Source: Apostichopus japonicus (lineage: Eukaryota; Echinodermata; Holothuroidea; Aspidochirotida; Stichopodidae). From it: a stretch of DNA of 64,000 nucleotides. A program made the translations under genes and the position numbers. The notes under the pieces are model-generated. The model had not been told where the DNA came from. It saw only the letters and a program-made list of their open reading frames with translations, and made no database searches. Shown piece after piece: positions 25,901 to 36,818 of the stretch (the first letter of the stretch is position 1; the number at the start of each line of letters is the position of its first letter). The stretch lies in assembly GCF_037975245.1 (NCBI RefSeq), contig NC_092563.1:18281594-18345593 (forward strand), in the 5' to 3' direction.

Positions 25901-26755
25901 ATTTCATCCATGGTTTTATTATATTTCACTAGGAATGAGATACTAAATTGTTAAGGCCTTAAATCAATCTTAGCACTTGAAACAAAGACAAATTGCCCTA
26001 ACTTTATGTGTGTTCAAGTTTACTTTACAATTTCATTGAATGGGTGTGAGAATTCATTTAAAAGAGCTTATAAATTACAAAAAAATATTTCCTACTTTAC
26101 TGTATCAATTCAATTTGAGCCATTTTCCCCCTAACCTTTGCTCAGCTGCTTATAAAAGAAAGTATGGGTCAAGTTATCCATCTGCCTGGAGATTAAAGTG
26201 ACACATTCTCTTCTCCACCCTGCTGCTGGAAACACATGGAGGATGTGATTCCTTGTTTTTCCCTAGCTGCTGGACGAATAGGCTAGCCGGTTAAGCATTA
26301 ACTTTAACCTAGAGAAGCCTTGCCAGCTAGCCTACACTACTGTGTACATCACTCTCGTTGATGTATAGCCTGAACCTAATAATTTCTGGTTCTACTATTA
26401 ATATTCACAACTTTTATCTCTATGAGACAAGAGAACTTACAGAAGATTTGATAATTGCATGTTACGAAGCTTTAAGAAAAAAAGCAATTACAATGAAATA
26501 ATGATGGTCTTTGGCCTTGAGCAATTTGTAGCACAATGGGTACCAATGTAAAGTATACGAACCGTTATCTGAAATAATAAATAAATCAGGTGACCCGTCT
26601 CCGTTATAGTCCCCAAATGCCGCAATTGTTCCGAAATTGTCATCACCTAAATAAATATCTGTAGAATCTACAAGTGTTATCTTCCCTGGGAACAATTCCT
26701 GTCCCCTTGTCCATCCATAAAGGAGGAAAACGTAGGCAAGAATAAATAACTTCAT
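14427..26755 (-). CDS. ITFG1: T-cell immunomodulatory protein / LINKIN orthologue (ITFG1), complete, 16 exons
   Basis: A type I membrane glycoprotein with an extracellular FG-GAP beta-propeller, implicated in cell adhesion (LINKIN) and T-cell modulation. Exons in order: 26755-26563, 24997-24919, 24512-24367, 23557-23506, 23290-23216, 22431-22178, 21676-21582, 21231-21065, 20770-20650, 19669-19567, 18549-18518, 18009-17931, 17624-17497, 16882-16800, 15881-15764, 14486-14427. All phases join, giving 594 residues (human 612). There is a signal peptide at 1-19, then FG-GAP-type repeats such as FGDYNGDGSPDL and DIDADGYLDQV. The LSQSAYLALQLPY and LIPNSQLVV blocks match human closely. The transmembrane helix is at about 549-572. 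The cytoplasmic tail ends KRQEAHKFHFDAM, nearly identical to vertebrates. The start is the ATG that opens the signal peptide. The exon 1 donor is a weak GTTCGT, chosen because only it keeps phase and alignment. Introns hold several repeats listed separately. Confidence 0.93.
15170..15680 (+). repeat. Dispersed repeat family R1, copy A (ITFG1 last intron)
   Basis: Aligns in inverted orientation with 25205-25910. Shared blocks include AAGCAGATTCAATGTTTCTT, ATATCAGCATGTTCATT, GCATGATCTGTT and TTTGGCAAACACA. Short frames in both copies are relics at best. The superfamily is not recognised; no terminal repeats or target duplications were identified. Confidence 0.75.
16946..16998. repeat. (TA)n followed by (GA)n microsatellite in ITFG1 intron 13
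   Basis: Compound dinucleotide array: TA at 16946-16979, then a GA-rich run to about 16998. Confidence 0.9.
18905..19030 (-). mobile_element. Possible Charlie-like hAT fragment in ITFG1 intron 10
   Basis: The sequence contains GGTTTTCAACCTTCTG and CCATGGACCCCTTGGCA, resembling the 'CAGTGGTTCTCAACC ... GACCCC' ends of Charlie elements. No paired end or target duplication was found; a weak motif call. Confidence 0.25.
22976..23169. mobile_element. Non-autonomous hAT MITE, 194 bp, in ITFG1 intron 5
   Basis: Begins CAGTATTGTAA and ends, on the complement, CAGAGCTGTAA. It is flanked by a perfect 8-bp duplication, GCAATGGC (22968-22975 and 23170-23177). The interior has GACTCAAGTC/GACTTGAGTC motifs typical of a widespread hAT-type MITE group. 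A related partial copy is at 47867-47990. Confidence 0.85.
23660..23880. repeat. (GGA)n trinucleotide array, about 220 bp, ITFG1 intron 3
   Basis: Pure GGA repeat with a single interruption near 23777. One strand is all purine; the transcribed RNA would carry (UCC)n. Polyproline and polyleucine frames through it are artefacts. Confidence 0.98.
25205..25910 (-). repeat. Dispersed repeat family R1, copy B (ITFG1 first intron)
   Basis: Inverted partner of 15170-15680. It is longer because of extra sequence around 25500-25690 absent from copy A. The two copies sit about 10 kb apart in opposite orientation in the last and first introns of the same gene. Confidence 0.75.
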
Positions 26756-26994
26756 TTGTTTGTCTGAGTTGTTCCTGTTCGACGTAAAAAGTGAAAATTA
26801 TGACGTTATTTGCTCTTTTTGGCACACACAGCATGGAACGCCAATTGTGTGTTACAAGATTAGGGAAAATATGTAAATTATTTCAGGAGAAGTATTCAGC
26901 ACAAAAATTTGTTCATTGTCATTGTTCACCTTAGAACAATGATTGAGTATTCCATTGGGTATTCCATTGAGTATTCCATTGGGTATTCCATACC
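26756..26994 (-). promoter_or_regulatory. ITFG1 5' flank / 5' UTR
   Basis: About 240 bp lie between the ITFG1 start codon and the hAT insertion. There is no TATA box. At 26946-26992 GTATTCCATTG is repeated about four times, and the hAT element's 8-bp target duplication (26987-26994) falls at the end of this array. The transcription start is not determined. Confidence 0.3.
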
Positions 26995-27633
26995 CATAGG
27001 CGTACGAGGCGGGGGGGGGGGGGGCAGGGGGGAGGGGGAGGGGGAGGGGACTGCCCCCTAAATGTTCAAGCGGACAAGAAATTCGGGAAAAAGTCCTGAA
27101 AAATTCGGGCAGCCTAAGAGGAGAAAAAAAATATATATATAAATATGCAGTAGCTTGCCCGAATCTTTTTCAAATTTTTGCCCGTAATTCTGTGGAGAGC
27201 GTTTTGTGACATTAATATTAATATAGGCCTAATGATTTTCTTTATTTAGCATCATGATGCCAGAATATTTCCGTGTAACACCAACGTAAGCGCAGCTCAT
27301 CTGGGCTACCACCCTTTTTGCACTATCGCCCAAAATTATTAACAAGGAATGCTGCTCACAATCGTGGTGTCATGACATTCTTCTTCTAATTTACCAAATT
27401 TTTGGGGAAGTGTTAATTTCTAAAACGTGGGATTATAAAATAAAGAATGTTTAGATGCAACTTGCAAGGCCTCAGAAGTGCCATTTCCGGCAATCTGAGA
27501 GGCATTTTTTGCAAAAAAAATCATGGTACGCTACGCGCCAACCGATGGTGGCGCTCCGCTTAGATAGTGTCACAGGAACTTTCGGGCACAAAAGTGTTTG
27601 CCCCCCACACTGACATGGTCCCGTAGGCCTATG
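26995..27633. mobile_element. Non-autonomous hAT element, 639 bp, between ITFG1 and GALNS
   Basis: The left end is CATAGGCGTACGAGGC; the right end on the complement is CATAGGCCTACGGGAC. A perfect 8-bp duplication, TCCATACC, flanks it (26987-26994 and 27634-27641). The interior has G-runs near 27010-27050 and no transposase frame. Confidence 0.85.
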
Positions 27634-27641
27634 TCCATACC

Positions 27642-28083
27642 CTATTGTGGAACTCTAAGATCATTAATGCTATGAAGAACTGAATGAGTAAATTTGAAGA
27701 AAACGTCACAGTAAATATGTGTCTCTTACAGCTGGTTAGGAGTTAATTATACTAAGCATTTAAAAGATATTCTTGAAATCTGTTTATCCCTTTTTGGATG
27801 AACCTTAATGCCATTGATACGTTGCATCATGTGTGTTGAATATTTTCATTTGCGCAACAGTAACACGACGCATGCAGACTGTCTGATTTGTGAATGAACA
27901 TTACTTTAGAATTGTAATATTTTCACATAATTTGTTGCGTGATCCTTCGCATATTAAACTTACCTTGTTCTCACCTGTTTCCTAACTAAGCTTATTTTTG
28001 TGTTTCAGAATATCTAAAAGGTGCACAGGTAAACTTACGCTGGTTTCTTAAAGGATGCGACGAATGCAGTATGCATTGTTTGT
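27642..28083. other. Intergenic, no gene recognised
   Basis: Unique AT-rich spacer between the divergent ITFG1 and GALNS genes. I see nothing supportable. Confidence 0.5.
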
Positions 28084-28266
28084 TACCTTTCTCGGCCATT
28101 TGGCTAACTGATCATATGTAATATATCTATGCCCTTTCTCAGGGAACCTGTCATGCACAGTTGACGATGATCACAATCTCGATACAAGGGGACTGGAGTT
28201 GGGAGTGAAGGGCCGTTAAATTATCGTGCCCATATTCTAGCTGTCTTGAGTGACTTTTCCTTAAAA
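28084..28266 (+). repeat. Dispersed repeat with U2 snRNA-like head, copy B
   Basis: TTTCTCGGCCATTTGGCTAA near the start matches U2 nt 6-25 with few changes, followed by GATCATATGTA (U2: GATCATGTGTA). Downstream it departs from U2 but aligns to copy A (644-455) over about 180 nt, including GACGATGATCAC, CAAGGGGACTGG and ATCGTGCC. Copy B lacks a few nucleotides that copy A has. Not a functional snRNA gene. Confidence 0.6.
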
Positions 28267-29229
28267 ATGTCGATCCCTTCACGCCATTTTGGTTATAATC
28301 ATATATTGGCAAGCCTTAAAATGTATTCTTATTTTTCGTATAATACAATAGAACTACCAAAAAGAAGTGAGGTTATATTACAATAATAGAAGTGAAGTAA
28401 ACATTCTACCTACAATTTCTTAAAACATAATCTTAAAATGTCCAAAATTTGAAACTAAACACTAGTTCGTCTTTGAGTTTTGTTACCGTTCTGTGGCATT
28501 TCCGCACAGTCGATGTTTATGAAAAGGGTTACTGACTATATTTGTTTAAAATTGTTTAACAATGAGTTTCAAATAATGTCAAGATAATGTGAAAATGTAT
28601 TTATTCATTGATTCTTCAGCAGTCAATAACTCGATTTTTTGTGCATATTTGGTACAATTTACTTTGCAATATTGTTCGAGTTTTTCGTAAAGAAGCTGAC
28701 ATTGAAATAGCTCGGCCGTAGCTCTGCGTTAACCCCACCAATTGCTTATGAGGGTGAACAAGGCCTAATACAAGGCTCATTTCACTGACGAAGTAGGAAC
28801 GTTTTAGAAAAAAAAATTATTTCTTGACCACAAATAACCCAAAACGTTTAACCGAATTTGACATAGCGGGAAAAGTACAGTGAACCTACAACATGCTGAA
28901 TAGGAAGGTCTCATCTCTTTTCATGTACAGTTCAATTCCGGCCTCTCAAACCCCTCCATAACTCAATATTTGAATGCAATAAAAACACCAACTTTAAGTA
29001 AGTTGTCCGTGTGTCCCCTGTTGTGGTACACTATTGATGTGTTATATATATTGTCGTTTTGGTTAGTGTCTGATGTCAATGGCTGCTAGCTTCCAGCAGG
29101 CATGTTGTTGTCTGCTGCCAGTAGAGCTGTTAATTGCTGCTAGCTTGTTTATTTCATAACAAGTTGGAAACACCATAATAACATAACTACAAATATTACG
29201 TTTGAATGAGTGTTGAACGGTTTAGCAAC
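28267..29229 (+). promoter_or_regulatory. GALNS upstream region
   Basis: Nearly 1 kb of AT-rich sequence precedes the GALNS start codon; it must hold its promoter. No TATA box or initiator can be chosen with confidence. Confidence 0.25.
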
Positions 29230-30263
29230 ATGAGAGGCGTTTTCATACACTTTGTGTTGGGTCTCTGGATAATGCAATCTGTAGATAGTAGAAATACATC
29301 GAAACCCAACATAGTAATCATGTTAATGGACGACGTAAGTCTTATCTTAAATTATGGGAGCTTGCCGTGGACAGCAGCCTAGGCTAGTCTAAAGTCTAAA
29401 GAAAGGCTTCACTAGGTTATGCCCATAGCCTACTACACAATTTAGTGAGCTATAGGCCATACAGTACAGGATGGTACTTCACTGGGGAGGCCATTGGCAT
29501 GACATCAAAATCGACTCATGCAGAGGTGTCGAGCTCTAGGTCGGGCCCAGGGGCTTATCCCCCTCACTACACTCTCCTTTCGTCTGGCCGAGACACATTA
29601 ATGAATGATACAAGGAGTCTGACACGACATAACATGCACCTTACAAGATGAGATGATGGGCAGTAGGACATGACCCATGAATGGCATAATTCAAAGATTG
29701 TGGCAAATCCTCCAGTTAACATATTTCATGTTGTTCATACTATAAATATACAGAATAAATAAGGAAAACTTCACCAGTGAATATGAAAAAAAAAAACAAT
29801 ATCGAAAGTGAAATAGTGGTAGCCTAGTGATTCATTTTTCTTTATGGGGAAAAAAAAGGCATTCTGAGAAAAGAGCTTTTTCTTTAATCTAACTGCCTGT
29901 GTGCTTAATGCCAAAAAGTTTCTCATTGGTGCAATGAAAGGAGAAAAAAGAGCACACATGTTCACATGGTATCAATCATCAGAAAATAGGACTGGCATTT
30001 GGTATAACCATTTACCTTAAAACTGGGAATTATCTTGTTCATTGCTTTGAAAGTTTTACAATTTAGAAGACAGAACAGCAAATACCATCTGTGATAAGGG
30101 GAAGGTTTGTCAAAAATTTGCTATCTGGGTCAAGCTTGACTATAATCAGGTGAATATGCAAAGTCAACATTATACCAATGATTGTGTGAATAGCTGAAAA
30201 CGGAGTGGCAGTAACATCATTCAGAGAGTTGGCATAGATGTGATATCAATTTGTCAAGCCCAA

Positions 30264-30447
30264 TAATTTAGGACTTTAATAAATCATGTTTGTTGGTAGT
30301 CTGAAGATCAACAAATGTAACCTGTGTCTCATTAAATATATTTTGTGCTTTATTTTTCTTTCATAAAGTCATGTTCTGCATGAATTGAAATTAAAAATTT
30401 AGGTTTTAGAATTTTTTTTTTGTACTACTGGCATCGGAGTACTGTAA
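30264..30447 (+). repeat. GALNS intron 1 tandem duplication, copy 1
   Basis: The block from TTAGGACTTTAATAAATCAT to ACTGGCATCG recurs at 30800-30985 at high similarity. Copy 1 is interrupted near its end by the inverted-repeat element at 30449-30751 and resumes after it (GGCATCGATTTCACTGAAA). Confidence 0.8.
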
Positions 30448-30448
30448 C

Positions 30449-30751
30449 TATAGAATACAGGGCCACTCTATGATTCTATCTGAGCATCCGGATGCTCAGT
30501 CCCCAGTACGTATGTGAGTAAAAAATGTCAAAGTCCAAGTTCTTTCTTTTTGAGTGGATGCGCAGATGCTTGGATGCAGGGTCAAAAATTTCCTAACTCC
30601 TTTCCTAGTACTTCTGTGGTGGATGCGCGGATGCGGAGTCAAAATGAAATACGTTATGGAATTTTAGAGGGCGTCATACATGTACGGACATGTGCAGACA
30701 CACCGCGCATCCGGATGCTGGGAAGAGTTAATGGTTTCCCTGTATTCTATA
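30449..30751. mobile_element. 303-bp inverted-repeat element (MITE-like) in GALNS intron 1
   Basis: Perfect 14-bp terminal inverted repeats: TATAGAATACAGGG at 30449-30462 and its complement at 30738-30751. Inside are GCATCCGGATGC palindromes near both ends (an 18-bp perfect palindrome at 30481-30498 and a 12-bp one near 30708) and repeated GGATGCGC motifs. The termini would fit a TA duplication (Tc1/mariner-like), but a longer duplication is not clear. Confidence 0.65.
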
Positions 30752-30799
30752 ATTGTACCCTGGCATCGATTTCACTGAAAAGTTGAATATGTTTTAGAA

Positions 30800-30985
30800 A
30801 ATTAGGACTTTAATAAATCATTTTGTTGGTAGAATGGAGATCAGCAAATGGAACTAGTTTTTCCTTAAAGACATTTTTTGCTTTATTTTTTCTTCTGTAA
30901 AGACAGTTTCTGCATAAATTGATATTATATGTTGAGATTTTAGAAATATTTTGTACAACTGGCATCAGTTCCACTGAAATTCTTT
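30800..30985 (+). repeat. GALNS intron 1 tandem duplication, copy 2
   Basis: Second copy of 30264-30447, about 535 bp downstream and without the inverted-repeat insertion. Non-coding. Confidence 0.8.
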
Positions 30986-33900
30986 TGTTGAAAAAATGAC
31001 AAAAAAGAGAGAAAAGAAAAGTTAAATTTTTACCCCTTTGTTGCAATATGAGATCACACATTACATAAAATTTTAGCATTCCTATGACATGACTTGTTGA
31101 TCATACAGAACCTCCCGAAGGGAACAAGCAAATAACTTTGCCTTTTTTCGAGAGAATTAATCATCACATGTTTCATCACTCTATAGTTATATCGAAGATT
31201 GAATGATTTTATGTCTTCTCCCAAGCATTTAACTAATTTTCTTTTGAGATTACAGATTTTTAGAGAACATATAAAGCAGGTGTTGAATAATTTAAAGTTG
31301 GAAATGGATTAATCATTTGGTGAAGTATAATTACTCCCGGTAAGTATACTCAATATGTTGTTCTACTTTTTCAGATGGGTTGGGGTGATTTAGGAGTTTT
31401 TGGTCATCCAGCTAAGGAAACACCATTCTTAGACAAGATGGCATCGGAAGGGGCACTTATGACAGACTTTTACGCTGGAAATCCACTTTGCTCACCTTGT
31501 AAGTATGAAGCTGTTCATCTTAGTAAGCTTGACATGTTTTTGTATATATATATACAAGGCTCGTCTTTTCTCTTCTAATGTAATCTTGAGGAAAGTAGGT
31601 ATTGGTTATAAAAATGGGATTCAATTTCAGAGGTGATGTTTTGTGCTGTACTGATCATTTCTCAAGCTGTCACCTTAAAACTGTGCTGTTATAAACAAAA
31701 GGGCAACTTGAATAAATGTATCTAAGCTTACTATTTCAAGAGAGGCCATGCATTAGTTTGAACAGCTTTCTCATGCTCCTTCAAAAATTACCTCACAGTT
31801 GTCCAGTCATGTTTTGTGCTTTTAATTTTCTTTCAAACAAATGTCTCAATGACTTTTGTAAAAGTCAATCTGGAGGGACTATGTGATGGAATAAATGAAA
31901 TTTTTATGTTGTCCTTAAATTGCTCCTTCAGCAAGAGCAGCTTTTCTGACCGGACGTCTCCCAATAAGAAATGGCTTCTACTCTTCAAATGCACATGCTC
32001 GTAACGCCTATACCCCACAGAGGATCGTTGGGGGCATTTCAGATAGCGAAATATTGATTCCGGAAATCCTCGGGAAAGCAGGATATTAGAGCAAGATCAT
32101 AGGGAAGTGGTAAGATCTCTCTTATTTATGGCAAAAACATTTCAAGAAAACTGGAATTTATAAGGTTTACAGTATTTACCCTCAAAATAATGTAGAAATT
32201 AGTCAACTAATGGACACAAGCTCAAATTGTAATGTGAACTTTATATCCGCTGTAAAAGTAGTTACACCCACAGAGAGATGTTTTATTGAATTCTTTTGTA
32301 ATAATCCGGAATGGATGGGAATAATTACCAAGGCTCAGAGACTCTAGAAAAGTACTTTTGAAAATTAGCAAGTTTTAGGATACTCAAAATTTGTGACCAA
32401 TACTGATGGTGATGGTAACCCATGGTTACCATTTTATACTGGTATAGATTCAAATGACTTGTGATGCAAGCACAGTTTCAATAAAGCTATTTCATTCTGT
32501 ATTTTATGGTGTTTCTGCATTATCATCATTATATTTGTAATCCGTGTCCATTTTTTTGCTATGATTCTTTTCCTTTCGTAACTTTAGGCATTTAGGACAC
32601 CAAGAACAGTACTTACCACTCAATCACGGTTTTGATGAATTCTTTGGTTCGACCAACTGCCACCCGGGGCCGTTCAATGACAAGAGTAAACCAAACATTC
32701 CAGTCTTTCGTGATAGCGAAATGATCGGCAGGTACTACGAAGAATTTGAGATCAACCACGAAACGGGGGAATCAAACATGACACAGCTGTTCATTGAGGT
32801 ATTTTAGGCTGACATATTTGTTCCTTTCGTTTAGATTGTAGTAGAAAGTTTACTTCCATCCTCTCTGTGATCTGTTTGAAATTACCTACATAATTATGCA
32901 CTTTCCCATCTACCTAAACTACAAGACTGGAAATGTGTTAGCACTGAGCCTCCTTCATAACACTTCCTTGAAGAACTGTCTATTAACTTGTATTTATTAA
33001 ACCTATGGTCTGTATCTGCTGTTTAAACTTTAATTTGTTTATTTGTTTATTTATTTGTTTTATCACAACGAAATTACAATGTGAAAGGAATTAATTTACA
33101 GCAGTTTAATTAATTTACAGCAGTTTAAATTTGTATGGTTTTATGCAAATTCTACCTGCAAAGAATAACATTTGAATAATTTCTTGGAGATGGATCTGGT
33201 ATGATTGGTTATCCTACTAAGTAGGTATAAAAGTTATTTAAATTGATTCAGGGAAACTGAACACCATTAAAGTGTGTAAGCTCATTTCAGTAACGTATAT
33301 TAATCTAGTCCTGCACTGCAGGTTGCTTTGCAGGGCTCCACCCCCAAATGCAAATAAAGTCTCCATAAAGTTAAGTATTTGGCTGCTGAGTTTCTGTTAT
33401 GCATGTTATTGTTGTTACTTGCTATTAAAGTCAGCAGATATGGAACTTTGGACTGGAATAGAGTGGATGAGGGGGGGGGGGTGGGTGGATGCAAAAGAGA
33501 TGGGGGGAGGACACAATCATCAGGGTTCACTATCAGACGAAATAAGACATAAAAACTAGGAGTTCTTTTGGGTGTATCTCTCTCTCTGATCAAGCATTTT
33601 AGTTAAAAAATAGAGCCATAAATGCTGGTCTACCAAAAATAGTGATTTAGGGAATGGACCTTGTAGCTCAAATCAGAATACTTAATAATAGGATTGTTGT
33701 TATAAATCTTAAGCTGTTCACTGGTTCAGATATTTTGAAATATTTTTTTACAATTTCAATTTTTCCCCCTGATATGACAGGAAGGTCTGAAATTTATCGA
33801 TGAACAACACACAGCCGGTAACCCATTCTTCCTTTACTGGACACCAGACGCCACCCATCTACCACTCTACGCCTCCAATGCCTTCCTGGGCCAAAGTCAG

Positions 33901-36500
33901 CGGGGCCTCTACGGCGATGCAGTCATGGAACTGGACAGTGGCGTCGGGAGGATACTGGACAGATTGAGAGATTTGGAGATTGCTAATAATACCTTTGTCT
34001 TTTTCTTGTCTGATAACGGGGCAGCAACGTATGCCAAGTCTAATGGTAAGCTCAATCACAACAGCTGTTTATATGTGTCTGGTTGCCCCCCCACCCCCCT
34101 CCTCCCAAACAAAAAATGAACAATTCACATGCAGGTGGGGACCTTTGTATCAGTGAGTTCATTTCAGTACAGATACATTATAGTGATCTATAGATTACAA
34201 CCTCAGAGTGGTTGACTATGTTTGTCGTAATATATCAGCCTGTTCAAGGGTGAAAGGTCACATGAGTTTGTGGTGGATCACGGGATGGGATAGGGAGTTG
34301 TAAGAACATAGTTGTTCACAAGTATAAAACTGGGTTGTGACAGTTGGGTCTCGTTCTGAATTAATATTTAATAGTCTGTTCTATAAAAATTGGTTTTTGC
34401 TAACCTGCAGGAGCTGTGCCTCACATGACTCGTTAAGGCTTGTTCCCCTCCCCCCACCCCCAGACACTATGGGTCTTGTTTAGTTGGGACAATGTGCGAC
34501 AGGCTTTGGTATTATTTTCATTTAGTTTTGGGAGTGATTTTCTTGAAAACTGCTGTACTGCATATGATGGCATCAGAATAGGTGTGGTCAATGTTGACTA
34601 CTGAACCAGGAAAGAAATTTAGTGAACTGAGTGTTGTATATAGTTATGAGAAAATTGTCTTAGAAACGTCTTCTGAGAGGTTTGCATGAAAGCTGTCTTT
34701 TTACTGTTGTCTGTGTTATGATTAAAAACCAGTATCTGTCAAAATGTGTTTGTTCCACTCGCAGGTGGAAGTGTCGGCCCGTTTCTCTGCGGAAAGGAGA
34801 CCACCTACGAAGGTGGCATGAGGGAGCCCTCTATTGCTTGGTGGCCGGGAAAAATCAAACCAGGCATAGTAAGGCAAACAATGGCTCTTTCGATAAGTTT
34901 TTAAGAATGGGGTGTGGATGAATAAGAGAAGTGTAATCAGATTGCCGTCCATAAAATTTATGGGGAGGGTTGATAAAGTGCAGCTCTATTTTGAGATGTG
35001 ATCATATGGAAAAAGTCATCAGTTCTAGTTTTAATTTGGAATTATTATTAAGGCTTTGCTAGAATTGCTAAAAGTTTTCAGAAGTAATATGCTCCAAATA
35101 ATGGCTCAAACATTCAGAAAAATTAAAATTAGACTATTAAATGTAGCTGAATGAAAATGCTTTGAGAGTGGCAGTAAACAGATGTGACCAGATATCTCCC
35201 ATTTCCAGGGGGAGTGGGGGGGGGGGGGAGAGGGTGGATCACTCTATCACACAGCTGGTAACAGTTTGTCTGAGTTGCTGTTTCTCTTTGCCTCCTTAGG
35301 TCTCCCATCAACTCGGGTCCATAATGGATTTGTTTACTACTGCTGTCGAGTTGGCAGGCCTGAATATTCCCCAAGACAGGGTCATTGACGGAAAGAGCCT
35401 CCTCCCTGCTCTCCTGAAGCAGCAGGTGGATCCAGAGAAAGCCATCTTTTATTACCGTGGCAACGAGATGATGGCTGTCCGTCAAGGCTTGTACAAGGCT
35501 CACTACTGGACCTGGACTAACTTTTACAGCGAGTTTAAACATGTAAGCATAATTTGAATGCACGTTCAATTCCCCCCCCCCCCTCCCCCCAAAAATGTCA
35601 CTACGTAGCCTGGTGGTCCATCCTACCTTGCATGGATCACTGTTAGTGTTGGATGATACTAAAAGCATTCACAATCCAATAGCATTTGTCAAAAATCAAA
35701 ATTACCCTCTTTTATTATACAAAGCAGGTTTATCAAAATTACGTTTTGACAAATTGCTATCAACCAGACCTGATGGGGTCAGGGGAGGTGGATGAGTGGA
35801 GCGGCTGTGGTCATTGAGCCGGTCAGGGGAAATTTGGCAAAGAAACAGGTAGTTTCAGTTTCATAATGTACGTCAGGAAAAAATGAAGACTTGGTGAGTG
35901 GGGGGGGGTCTGGGGGGGCTGGTGCCGTTGATGTTCCTGCTTCAAACTGTGTCATGTGAATCCAAAGGTTAGGTTGGGAGAATAAATTGCATCTGTATGT
36001 AGGTGAGACTCAAAGGAAACAAAGCCAAATATTAGAAAAAATTCAAGTGAAAAATCTGCTCAAAATTAATATACAAACTGGCTGTATAATAAGTAGCAAC
36101 AATTTTTTTTATTTTTTATAATTAAATCCATTGGAACCTGGGTCATATAATCACATTGAATTTCTTATCTTGAAGCTGTCAGGATTGTAAATGAATATAA
36201 TTTTGAATTTTACTAACAGGGCACGGATTTTTGTCCTGGCCAAAATGTGAGCGGTGTTATGACTCATCAACAGACGAATCGCACGGATTCTCCTCTCCTG
36301 TTCAATCTTGGTCTGGATCCCGGTGAGAAATATCCTGTATCGTGAGTATTTCTTCGCTTGAAAACGTGATATGTTCAAAATAAAAAGGATGCCACTTCCT
36401 TATTGATGTCCTAAACAGTTTAAAGGACAAGTTAAAAGGACAAGAAATTAGATGTATATCTTCCAGGTGGTATATTAGGGGAAGAGCTATAGGTTCCGTG

Positions 36501-36818
36501 AGAGCGTGGTGGTCAATTGGCTAAGGCGTCGGACTTGTGATCCATGGATTGCTGGTTCGATTCCTGCCTAGTTCATAACGTTGTGTCCTTGGGCAAGATG
36601 CTTTATCTCACTTGCCTCTCTCCACCCAGGGGTTAAATGGGTACCTGTGAGGTAACCCGTCATTGGGCGCAGTATATAACTGCTGCCGACTGGAGGGATT
36701 GTCTCTGGGACAAGTTATCATTGACATGGGGTAATATAACGTCTGTAAAGCGCTTTGAGACCTATCGCTGGTATAAAGCGCTATATAAAAATCAAATATT
36801 ATTATTATTATTATTATA
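36501..36818 (+). mobile_element. tRNA-derived SINE in GALNS intron 8
   Basis: The Pol III promoter is intact: box A-like TGGTCAATTGG (36510-36520) and box B GGTTCGATTCC (36554-36564), 44 nt apart. The body contains CCTTGGGCAAGATGCTTTAT and CCACCCAGGGGTTAAATGGG. The tail has TAAAGCGCTTTGAGA, GCGCTATATAAA and (ATT)n, a 3' end widespread among metazoan SINEs. Length is about 320 bp; no clear target duplication. Confidence 0.9.

Noticed and set aside
36501-36575. tRNA gene
   Set aside because: Boxes A and B are present but the sequence does not fold as a full tRNA and continues into a SINE body and tail.
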